5,771 nucleotides of DNA from Heritagella sp051881655 (GTDB taxonomy: Bacteria; Bacillota; Clostridia; Oscillospirales; Acutalibacteraceae): assembly GCA_051881655.1 (NCBI GenBank), contig JBJEQH010000236.1, positions 1 through 5,771 of the forward strand. The letters are read 5' to 3'. This document shows positions 1 through 5,020 of the stretch, in pieces. Numbering within the stretch: position 1 is the stretch's first letter; the number at the start of each line of letters is the position of its first letter. The position numbers and the translations under genes were made by a program. A model generated the notes under the pieces. That model did no database searches and was not told the DNA's origin. It was given only the letters and a program-made list of their open reading frames with translations.

Positions 1-25
1 CCCCTTTTCCAAGATGATTGCTTCC

Positions 26-54
26 ATTCTACCATATTTACCGCGAAAAAACAA
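26..54 (-). promoter_or_regulatory. Possible promoter reading leftwards out of the window
   Basis: On the minus strand TTGTTT (54-49) is followed after 17 bases by TAGAAT (31-26), which is preceded by TGG in the manner of an extended -10. Predicted transcription would start near position 19 and leave the window, so a minus-strand gene probably begins just to the left. The -35 matches the consensus in only three positions, so the call rests on the -10 and the spacing. No convincing terminator for the nitroreductase gene was found between its stop and this site, so read-through into the left-hand gene is also possible. Confidence 0.35.
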
Positions 55-72
55 ATGAAATGCGGTTGCTTT

Positions 73-588
73 TTACAAAATGCAGCAGGTCTCACACAGA
101 GGCTTGCGCATTTTTGTAAAACGGTCCGGGTCGGCGGTCACCCCGTCGGCCGCATAGCCCAAAACCAGCAGATTCACCGGCACCAGCTGCGGCGGCAGAG
201 AAAAGGACTCGCGCACCAGATCCGGCTGGAAATGGCAGATCCACAGTGTGGAGAGCCCCAGCTCGGTTGCGGCCATCATCATCTGGTCGGTGACAATCGT
301 GGCGTCGATCACCGCCGCATTCATGCCGTCATAGGGGCGAACCCAGGCCTTTGTGCGGTCGGCACAGACCAGCAGCACGCAGGGGCCGTCGTGAATATTG
401 GCGGCTTCTTTTATTTTCCCCAGAGCCTCTTCGCTCTGCAGAGCATAGATATACTGGGGCTGATTATTGCAGGCGGTGGGAGCTTTGCGGCCGGCCTCCA
501 GCACCTTTTGCAGCAGCTCGCTGTCCACTTTTTTGTCGGAATAACGGCGCACGGAAAAACGCGCGTCCTGACACTGGGAAAACGTCAT
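73..588 (-). CDS. Nitroreductase-family flavoprotein
   Basis: This 171-residue protein looks like a small member of the nitroreductase family (PF00881). Such enzymes bind FMN and use NAD(P)H to reduce nitro compounds, quinones or other electron-poor substrates in the cytoplasm; the substrate here is unknown. The N-terminal ARFSVRRY (residues 9-16) is the family's phosphate/FMN-binding start. APTACNNQPQ (36-45) is the flavin-contacting loop, and GLSTLWICHF (111-120) matches the second FMN-binding segment. Length fits the short subfamily. The ATG at 588 is chosen because AGGAAG lies 4 bases before it; an upstream in-frame ATG at 633 has no ribosome binding site, adds a lysine-rich stretch and falls inside the putative -10. 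The C-terminus, CETCCIL, is unusually cysteine-rich. The gene is divergent from the AraC-type regulator, which may control it (inference). Confidence 0.9.
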   Translation of the reverse strand: MTFSQCQDARFSVRRYSDKKVDSELLQKVLEAGRKAPTACNNQPQYIYALQSEEALGKIKEAANIHDGPCVLLVCADRTKAWVRPYDGMNAAVIDATIVTDQMMMAATELGLSTLWICHFQPDLVRESFSLPPQLVPVNLLVLGYAADGVTADPDRFTKMRKPLCETCCIL

Positions 589-599
589 ACATCTTCCTG

Positions 600-659
600 C
601 CTTTCTCTTGCATGATTTTTTCTTTTTCAGCATAGCACAAATCCGTGAAAAGAGAAAGG
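600..659. repeat. 10-bp perfect inverted repeat between divergent genes
   Basis: CCTTTCTCTT (600-609) and AAGAGAAAGG (650-659) are exact reverse complements separated by 40 bases, so the arms are 50 bp apart start to start, close to five helical turns. One arm lies just upstream of the nitroreductase Shine-Dalgarno. The other overlaps the presumed -35 region of the nitroreductase promoter and sits just upstream of the araC promoter. It could be a pair of regulator half-sites. Both arms are low-complexity purine/pyrimidine runs, so chance is a real alternative. Confidence 0.35.
629..657 (-). promoter_or_regulatory. Weak candidate promoter for the nitroreductase gene
   Basis: On the minus strand TATGCT (634-629), preceded by TGC like an extended -10, lies about 34 bases above the start codon after allowing for the transcription start. 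The hexamer 17 bases upstream, TTTCTC (657-652), is a poor -35. A weak -35 combined with an extended -10 would fit an activator-dependent promoter, and an AraC-family gene sits next door. This is inference only. Confidence 0.3.
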
Positions 660-669
660 GGCTTTTTCC

Positions 670-697
670 TTGCCTTTTCGGGGGAATCCGCTATAAT
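670..697 (+). promoter_or_regulatory. Sigma-A-type promoter of the AraC-family gene
   Basis: TTGCCT (670-675), a 16-base spacer and a perfect TATAAT (692-697) place transcription start near 704, giving a leader of about 24 bases. Because the promoter lies inside the longest possible reading frame (which opens at 608), it rules out that upstream start and supports the GTG at 728. Confidence 0.75.
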
Positions 698-727
698 AGA
701 GAAAATGACAGAGAGGAGAGAGACCCT

Positions 728-1654
728 GTGCTTCGCTTTCTTCCGACGCAAATGCCCCGTATTACGTTTTTGGGCCGTGTGAATTACCGGGAGCCGTGGT
801 GCCATTTTCACCGCGTCAGTCCTGTTTATATTCTGTACTATATTCTCTCCGGAGAGATGTATCTGCGGGAGGGAGAGGTGGACTACGTGCTGCACCCCGG
901 CGAATATCTGTTGTTGGAGCCGGGACTGGAGGTATATGGTACGAAAGCAGCCAGCTGTGACTACTATTTCGTGCATTTCGAGCATTTCCAGTTTGAGCAC
1001 GTGGATCTCTCTCTGGAGGAAATCCGGGCCCGCGTACAGGAGATCCGCCAGCGCAGCCTGAATGAAAAACTGCTGCCCGAAGCGGATTATGCACAGGCCG
1101 AGTGTTTTCTGGAGAAGTACACGGCGGTGGAGGACCCGGCGGTTCACATGCGGGTGTACAGCCTGCTGGAAGAGGCGGTGCAGCACACCCGCCGCCGGAC
1201 CGAGAATCACCGGTGCATCGGTTCCGTGAAACTGCTGGAGAGTTTGATGGAACTCTCCCGGTCACAGGCCGACCGGATTTTGCAGCAGAATTCCTCCTGC
1301 ACCGCTGAGATGGCGGAAAAAATCCAGCAGGTGATCCAGTATCTGCATAGCGAATATCCCAACAAGATCGGTTCGCAGGAGATCGAGGCCCGTTTTGCCG
1401 TAAATTTTGATTACCTGAACCGGGTGTTCCGGCAGATTACCGGGAGCACCATTTTCCACTACCTGGCCGTTGTGCGGCTGAATCAGGCCAAAGAGTTTCT
1501 GGTGACCACGACCATGCGCTCGGCCGAAATTGCCGCCTGTACGGGAATTGGGGATGAGTATTACTTCAGCAAATTCTTTAAAAAGATGACGGGGATGTCC
1601 CCCCGCCAATACCGCAGCCGCTATTTGCCGGAGAGAGGGATTCGGCTGCCGTAA
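728..1654 (+). CDS. AraC-family transcriptional regulator (cupin plus double HTH)
   Basis: A 308-residue AraC/XylS-type DNA-binding regulator. Residues about 15-90 form the cupin-like ligand-sensing domain (PF02311 type), seen in YILYYILSGEMYLREGE and HPGEYLLLEPGLEVYG. Residues about 195-300 form the C-terminal double helix-turn-helix (HTH_18 type). Its first helix pair is around 214-238. The second is around 264-290, with the family signature YYFSKFFKKMTGMSPRQYR. The start is the GTG at 728: AGGAG (714-718) lies 9 bases upstream and a good promoter ends at 697. An in-frame ATG at 752 lacks a comparable site. Many relatives sense sugars, but the ligand cannot be read from sequence. The gene is divergent from the nitroreductase and convergent with the transporter, so either neighbour may be a target (inference). 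Confidence 0.93.
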   Translation: MLRFLPTQMPRITFLGRVNYREPWCHFHRVSPVYILYYILSGEMYLREGEVDYVLHPGEYLLLEPGLEVYGTKAASCDYYFVHFEHFQFEHVDLSLEEIRARVQEIRQRSLNEKLLPEADYAQAECFLEKYTAVEDPAVHMRVYSLLEEAVQHTRRRTENHRCIGSVKLLESLMELSRSQADRILQQNSSCTAEMAEKIQQVIQYLHSEYPNKIGSQEIEARFAVNFDYLNRVFRQITGSTIFHYLAVVRLNQAKEFLVTTTMRSAEIAACTGIGDEYYFSKFFKKMTGMSPRQYRSRYLPERGIRLP

Positions 1655-1678
1655 ATTATCGGAATAGAAAAAAGAAGA

Positions 1679-1711
1679 GCGCTCCGCTTTGAAAAACGGA
1701 GCGCCCTTTTT
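1679..1711. terminator. Bidirectional intrinsic terminator between convergent genes
   Basis: A perfect 8-bp stem, GCGCTCCG (1679-1686) with CGGAGCGC (1697-1704), encloses a 10-base loop and is followed by T5 (1707-1711). On the opposite strand the stem is followed by a T-rich tract, the complement of the A-run at 1668-1673. It lies between the AraC-family stop (1654) and the transporter stop (1732), so it can end both transcripts. Confidence 0.9.
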
Positions 1712-1731
1712 GTCCGGTTGGTATAGGGTTT

Positions 1732-3105
1732 TTATGCACCAAAGAATTTGGCCCACACGCCGTAAAGCAGCAGGAAAACCACCAGTACGGGCAGAATCCA
1801 TGATACCCAAACCCGGATCCAGCCGGGAACCCTGGCGCCCTCGCCCTCGTTGGCCTCGGCCTGATACTTTGAGAAACCCCAGCCAAAGCGGTGGGTACAG
1901 AACAGAAGGTAGATCAGCGAGCCAAACGGCAGAAGGAGGTTGGAAACCACAAAGTCCTCCAGATCCAGAACGTTGCTGCCGTCGCCGAACGGCATAAACG
2001 CCGACCAGATATTGAAGCCGAACACACAGGGCAGCGAGGCGGCCGCCACAATGAAGAAATTGATCAGCGCGGCCTTTTTCCGGCTCCAGCCCCAGTTGTC
2101 CATGCAGCAGGCCATGATATTCTCGAACACGGCAATCACAGTGGACAGAGCGGCAAAAGCCAGGAACAGGAAGAACAGGGCCCCCCAGATCCGTCCGCCG
2201 GCCATGGCGCTGAACACATTGGGCAGGGTAATGAAAATCAGCGGCGGGCCGCTGTCCGGCTGAATCCCGAATGAGAAGCAGGCGGGGAAAATAATCAGCC
2301 CGGCCATGATCGCCACAAAGGTATCCAGTCCGGCAATGCGCAGGGATTCGCCCATCAGCCGCTTGTTGCGCGGCAGATAACTGCCGAAAATTGCCATGGC
2401 GCCAATCCCCAGGCTGAGGGTGAAGAACGCCTGATTCATGGCGGCCACCACCACGTTCAGCAGACCCGCATCCTCAACACGGCCCCAGTTGGGAACCAGA
2501 TAGAAGGACAGACCTTCTATTCCGCCGGGCAGTGTGATACTGTGAACGGCCAGCACAACGATGAGCAGCAGCAGGGCGAGCATCATCCATTTAGTGATAC
2601 GCTCGACGCCCTTTTGCAGGCCAAAGCTGCACACCACAAAGCCGAGAATCACGATGACCAGCATCCAAAAGCCCATCACGCCCGGGTTGCCCAGCATATC
2701 CACGAAAACGCCGCCGATAGCGTCGCCGCTAAGCCCGTCAAACTGGCCGGATACGAACAGATAAAAATAGTACAGCATCCATCCGGCTACCGTGGTGTAG
2801 AACATCATCAGCACATAGTTGCCTATCATACCCAGATAGCCGAAAAGGTGCCATTTCTGTCCGGGCTTTTCCAGAACGCGGTAGGACTGTACCACGCTTT
2901 TCCGGCTGGCCCGCCCCACAGCAAATTCCATGGTCATGATGGGTACGCCCATGATTACCAGGAACAACAGGTAGATCAGCACAAAAAAGCCGCCGCCGTA
3001 CTGCCCGGTTACATACGGAAATTTCCACACATTCCCAACGCCGATGGCACATCCCGCTGAAAGCAGCAAAAAGCCCAGCCGGGACCGAAAGTTTTCTCTC
3101 TCCAC
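1732..3105 (-). CDS. Neurotransmitter:sodium symporter (SNF/NSS) family transporter
   Basis: This 457-residue integral membrane protein belongs to the SNF family (PF00209, LeuT fold), which uses the Na+ gradient to import amino acids or related amines; the substrate is unknown. TM1 carries the signature GNVWKFPY (residues 24-31) with the Na+-site asparagine N25. TM6 carries NQAFFTLSLGIGAM (224-237), and TM8 carries AALSTVIAVFE (318-328), whose S321/T322 match the second Na+ site of LeuT. Hydrophobic segments continue to a last helix near 433-455, consistent with the 11-helix bacterial type. Compared with LeuT, the substrate-site Asn21 position is Cys19. The GTG at 3105 is preferred because AAGGAG lies 7 bases before it, whereas the in-frame ATG at 3111 has only one base of spacing. 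The N-terminus MERENFRSRLGF also fits the family. The gene has its own promoter and is flanked by terminators, so it is probably monocistronic. Confidence 0.94.
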   Translation of the reverse strand: MERENFRSRLGFLLLSAGCAIGVGNVWKFPYVTGQYGGGFFVLIYLLFLVIMGVPIMTMEFAVGRASRKSVVQSYRVLEKPGQKWHLFGYLGMIGNYVLMMFYTTVAGWMLYYFYLFVSGQFDGLSGDAIGGVFVDMLGNPGVMGFWMLVIVILGFVVCSFGLQKGVERITKWMMLALLLLIVVLAVHSITLPGGIEGLSFYLVPNWGRVEDAGLLNVVVAAMNQAFFTLSLGIGAMAIFGSYLPRNKRLMGESLRIAGLDTFVAIMAGLIIFPACFSFGIQPDSGPPLIFITLPNVFSAMAGGRIWGALFFLFLAFAALSTVIAVFENIMACCMDNWGWSRKKAALINFFIVAAASLPCVFGFNIWSAFMPFGDGSNVLDLEDFVVSNLLLPFGSLIYLLFCTHRFGWGFSKYQAEANEGEGARVPGWIRVWVSWILPVLVVFLLLYGVWAKFFGA

Positions 3106-3112
3106 ATTCATT

Positions 3113-3118
3113 CTCCTT
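3113..3118 (-). promoter_or_regulatory. Ribosome binding site that decides the transporter start
   Basis: AAGGAG on the minus strand (3118-3113) is one base from an ATG (3111) but seven bases from an in-frame GTG (3105). Normal Shine-Dalgarno spacing favours the GTG. The two choices differ by only two residues (Met-Asn). Confidence 0.65.
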
Positions 3119-3151
3119 ATGTCATATTCCCCAATCGGGTGCATATACAGC

Positions 3152-3180
3152 ATTGTAGCATAGCGGAGAGGGCAGGGCAA
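3152..3180 (-). promoter_or_regulatory. Sigma-A-type promoter of the SNF transporter gene
   Basis: On the minus strand TTGCCC (3180-3175), a 17-base spacer and TACAAT (3157-3152) preceded by TGC (extended -10) give a start near 3145 and a leader of about 40 bases. T-rich tracts lie upstream of the -35 (3181-3240) and could act as an UP-like element. An imperfect dyad with ATAT and CCC/GGG arms (3124-3146) covers the start region and is a weak operator candidate. The promoter excludes starts at or above 3150. Confidence 0.75.
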
Positions 3181-3251
3181 GGGTAAAATCGAAAAAGAGG
3201 GAAAAAGAGAAAAAATTTTAGTGGTATTGCGAAAATAAACCGGTCTTCTGA

Positions 3252-3284
3252 AGTAAAAATCCCGGTTTTGCCGGGATTTTTACT
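3252..3284. terminator. Intrinsic terminator of the FAD protein gene, overlapping its stop codon
   Basis: A perfect 14-bp inverted repeat, AGTAAAAATCCCGG (3252-3265) and its complement (3271-3284), encloses a 5-base loop. The GC core CCCGG is flanked by A5 and T5 runs, so it works in either direction. It directly follows the minus-strand FAD protein gene, whose TAG stop (3285-3283) shares two bases with the stem. It separates that gene from the transporter promoter about 70 bases further on. Confidence 0.9.
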
Positions 3285-4680
3285 AAAAGGATTCCAGCAG
3301 CTGACGCCCCATCCAGACGCCCATCACGCTGCTCATCATCAGGCCCCTTGTCCATCCGGAGCTGTCCCCCAGGCAGTGGAGGCCGCGGATGTTGGTGCGC
3401 AGATTTTTGTCCATCTTCACCTTGTTGGAATAGAATTTCAGCTCGGGGCTGTATAAAAGCGTCTCGGTACTGGCAAAACCGGGCACCACCCCGTCCACCA
3501 TCTTCATGAATTCGATGATGTTGGTCATCGCGCGGTAGGGCATGGCGGCGGTGATATCACCGGCCACGGCATCGCGCAGGGTGGGTTTTACGTTGGAATG
3601 GGCCAGTTCCTTGGGCCAGGTGCGCTTTCCGTCCAGGATATCGCCGTACCGCTGGACCAGAATGCGCCCGGCGCCCAGCATATTGGTCAGCTCCCCGATT
3701 TTCTGGGCATAGGCAATGGGCTGGTTAAACGGTTCGGTAAAATTGTGCGAAACCAGGATGGCCAAATTGGTGTTGGCACTTTTGGTATCCTTAAAGCTGT
3801 GGCCGTTGACAACGGCCAGATCATTGTCGTAGTTTTCCTGGGCCACAAAACCGCCGGGATTCTGGCAGAAGGTGCGCACCTTGTTCTTGAAGGGGTGGGG
3901 ATAGCCGATCAGCTTGGATTCATACAGAACGTTGTTCACCTTTTCCATAATTTCATTGCGGCATTCCACCCGAACCCCGATATCGACCGTTCCGGGGGCA
4001 TGGGCGATGTGATGTTCCGCGCACAGCTTTTCCAGCCAGTCCGCCCCGCGGCGGCCGGTGGCGATCACAATCTCGGGGGCGTGCTCTTCCCAGGTTTTCC
4101 CCCGGTTTTCCAGCAGCACCCCGGTACACAGGCTGCCGTCCAGCAGAATATCCACGCACTCGGTTTCAAACAGGATTTCCACGCCCTTGTGCTGCAGCCA
4201 TTCCTGAATGGCCAGGTACAGTGCCTGCGCCTTTTCGGTTCCCAGGTGGCGGATGGGGCAGTCCACCAGCTTCAGTCCGGACTGGATGGCGTTTTTCCGG
4301 ATTTCCTTCAGATCATCCCCGCCGGACAGGCCCTCCACATACGGATCCGCGCCGAAGGACAGATAAATCCCATCGGTATAATCAATCAGCTCCTGACACA
4401 GCGTTTCCCCGATCAGCTCCGGGAGATCGCCGCCCACTTCACAGGACAGGCTCAGCTTTCCGTCGGAAAAGGCGCCGGCACCGGAGAAACCGGTGGTGAT
4501 GGCGCACCCGGGGCGGCAGTTCATACAGCGCCCCGTCTCCTGTTTGGGGCAGTGGCGCTTTTCCACGGGCTTTCCTTTTTCGATCAGCAGAATGCGCTTC
4601 TGGCTCTTCTGCCGCTTCAGCTCCAGCGCCGTAAAAATACCGGCCGGTCCGGCGCCCACGATAATCACATCGTATTTCAT
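3283..4680 (-). CDS. FAD-dependent dehydrogenase-like protein (COG2509 type)
   Basis: A 465-residue cytoplasmic flavoprotein of the NAD(P)/FAD-dependent oxidoreductase superfamily, resembling the uncharacterised COG2509 group; its reaction is unknown. The N-terminus has the dinucleotide-binding fold: VIIVGAGPAGIFTALEL (5-21) with GxGxxG at 9-14, and the acidic residue E34 that usually holds the FAD ribose. A Cys-rich loop follows (C44, C52, C55, C59), leading into TGFSGAGAFSDGKLSLS (63-79). ATGRRGADW (207-215) and GDSSGWTRGLMMSSVMG (438-454) are the later FAD-contacting motifs of the fold. The ATG start at 4680 is preceded by AAGGAGG (4695-4689) at 8-base spacing. The gene is divergent from the sirtuin and lies behind an unusual leader with a terminator-like hairpin. 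A shared function with the sirtuin is possible but unproven. Confidence 0.9.
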   Translation of the reverse strand: MKYDVIIVGAGPAGIFTALELKRQKSQKRILLIEKGKPVEKRHCPKQETGRCMNCRPGCAITTGFSGAGAFSDGKLSLSCEVGGDLPELIGETLCQELIDYTDGIYLSFGADPYVEGLSGGDDLKEIRKNAIQSGLKLVDCPIRHLGTEKAQALYLAIQEWLQHKGVEILFETECVDILLDGSLCTGVLLENRGKTWEEHAPEIVIATGRRGADWLEKLCAEHHIAHAPGTVDIGVRVECRNEIMEKVNNVLYESKLIGYPHPFKNKVRTFCQNPGGFVAQENYDNDLAVVNGHSFKDTKSANTNLAILVSHNFTEPFNQPIAYAQKIGELTNMLGAGRILVQRYGDILDGKRTWPKELAHSNVKPTLRDAVAGDITAAMPYRAMTNIIEFMKMVDGVVPGFASTETLLYSPELKFYSNKVKMDKNLRTNIRGLHCLGDSSGWTRGLMMSSVMGVWMGRQLLESF

Positions 4681-4823
4681 AAAAGAATCCTCCTTCTCTC
4701 GCTGTCATTCTACCCTGCCTCCAACCCGAAAAAGGGCGCAGCAGGCAGAAAAAAGCGCAAAAAAATGCATCCTTACCAGGCAAACCTGTAAGAATGCGAT
4801 TTCCAGTGGGTGTCACTTTATAC
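4681..4823 (-). promoter_or_regulatory. Long structured 5' leader (or small RNA plus spacer) before the FAD gene
   Basis: About 143 bases lie between the predicted start of transcription (near 4823) and the FAD protein ATG (4680), far longer than the 17-40 base leaders of the other genes here. The first part ends in a strong terminator-like hairpin (4797-4759). The second part holds another dyad, CTGCCT (4748-4743) with AGGCAG (4720-4715) and a CCC/GGG inner pair, followed by an open ribosome binding site. A TAGAAT (4712-4707) could be the -10 of a second promoter below the terminator, but no good -35 is spaced for it. I do not recognise a known riboswitch or protein-binding leader class. Confidence 0.5.
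4759..4797 (-). terminator. Intrinsic terminator or attenuator in the leader
   Basis: On the minus strand GCATTCTTACAGG (4797-4785) pairs with CCTGGTAAGGATGC (4780-4767) through a TTTG loop. There are thirteen base pairs, one of them G·U, and a single bulged base. After one A comes T7 (4765-4759), then GCGC and T6. This is the layout of a strong Rho-independent terminator, oriented with the upstream minus-strand promoter. It has no U-tract on the plus strand. With the predicted start near 4823 the product would be about 65 nt. Confidence 0.75.
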
Positions 4824-4835
4824 CAAATAAGTATA
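4819..4835. promoter_or_regulatory. Dyad over the -10 and start region of the leader promoter
   Basis: TATAC (4819-4823) and GTATA (4831-4835) on the plus strand form a 5-7-5 palindrome covering the -10 element and the predicted start of the minus-strand promoter. A protein bound here would block initiation. The arms are short and AT-rich, and one contains the -10 itself, so chance is possible. Confidence 0.35.
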
Positions 4836-4859
4836 GCATAGAAGCAAAAAATCTGTCAA
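4830..4859 (-). promoter_or_regulatory. Near-consensus promoter driving the leader and FAD gene
   Basis: On the minus strand a perfect TTGACA (4859-4854), an 18-base spacer and TATACT (4835-4830) preceded by TGC (extended -10) make this the best -35 in the window. Initiation is expected near 4824-4823. It precedes the terminator-like hairpin at 4797-4759. Confidence 0.8.
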
Positions 4860-4867
4860 GAGATTTT
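4848..4867. promoter_or_regulatory. Palindromic operator candidate over the -35 of the leader promoter
   Basis: AAAATCT (4848-4854) and AGATTTT (4861-4867) form a perfect 7-6-7 palindrome, and TTGACA of the promoter lies between and partly within the arms. The size and position suit a dimeric repressor that would occlude RNA polymerase. The binding protein cannot be named from the sequence. Confidence 0.45.
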
Positions 4868-4929
4868 GTGCGCTTTTCCGGTTTCCCCCTGCTTTTCGCT
4901 GCCCTGCCCGGTTATGAGAAAAACAATTC

Positions 4930-4953
4930 TTCTTCCGCCGGAAAGGGGAAGAA
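4930..4953. repeat. Inverted repeat upstream of the sirtuin promoter
   Basis: TTCTTCC (4930-4936) and GGAAGAA (4947-4953) are perfect arms around a 10-base spacer, and a smaller TTCC-GCC-GGAA dyad (4933-4943) overlaps the left arm. It ends 15 bases before the -35 of the sirtuin promoter, a place where an activator or repressor could bind. The rest of 4868-4968 shows no other clear element. Confidence 0.3.
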
Positions 4954-4968
4954 ATCTGCGGCTTTTTC

Positions 4969-4997
4969 TTGCCCGGCGGCGGGAAAGCGTGTATAAT
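4969..4997 (+). promoter_or_regulatory. Sigma-A-type promoter of the sirtuin gene
   Basis: TTGCCC (4969-4974), a 17-base spacer and a perfect TATAAT (4992-4997) predict initiation near 5004 and a very short leader of about 17 bases. That is just enough to carry the Shine-Dalgarno AGGAGG (5007-5012). Confidence 0.8.
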
Positions 4998-5020
4998 GAA
5001 AAAAATAGGAGGTGTGACAG

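Noticed and set aside
1..72. A terminator for the nitroreductase gene from T-runs and an ACCGC/GCGGT dyad
   Set aside because: The dyad is only 5 bp with a 17-base loop, and the T-run lies in the loop rather than after the stem.
608..727. N-terminal extension of the AraC-family protein from the ATG at 608
   Set aside because: The promoter (670-697) lies inside this stretch and the GTG at 728 has a well-placed AGGAG. The extension is low-complexity and unlike the family.
464..1210. Minus-strand open frame of 248 codons spanning the nitroreductase start and the araC gene
   Set aside because: It crosses the divergent promoters and overlaps two well-supported genes in other frames, and its translation resembles no family.
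4705..4770. A 21-codon ORF in the leader (ATG at 4770) as a possible leader peptide
   Set aside because: Its only AAGG is directly against the ATG with no usable spacing, and the start codon lies inside the terminator stem. The peptide has no run of a regulatory amino acid beyond Phe/Cys encoded by the T-tracts.
3598..4791. Long plus-strand open frame (397 codons) opposite the FAD protein gene
   Set aside because: It is antisense to a gene with clear FAD-binding motifs and a strong ribosome binding site. It has no ribosome binding site of its own and its composition is what reverse-complement reading of GC-rich codons gives.
4439..4816. Minus-strand frame from a GTG at 4816 through the leader into the FAD gene
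   Set aside because: It has no Shine-Dalgarno sequence, runs through the terminator hairpin and then into the FAD gene in the wrong frame.
4681..4823. A known riboswitch (FMN or other) controlling the flavoprotein
   Set aside because: The leader lacks the conserved segments of the FMN riboswitch and of other classes I could recall. The sequence upstream of the terminator is too short for most aptamers.
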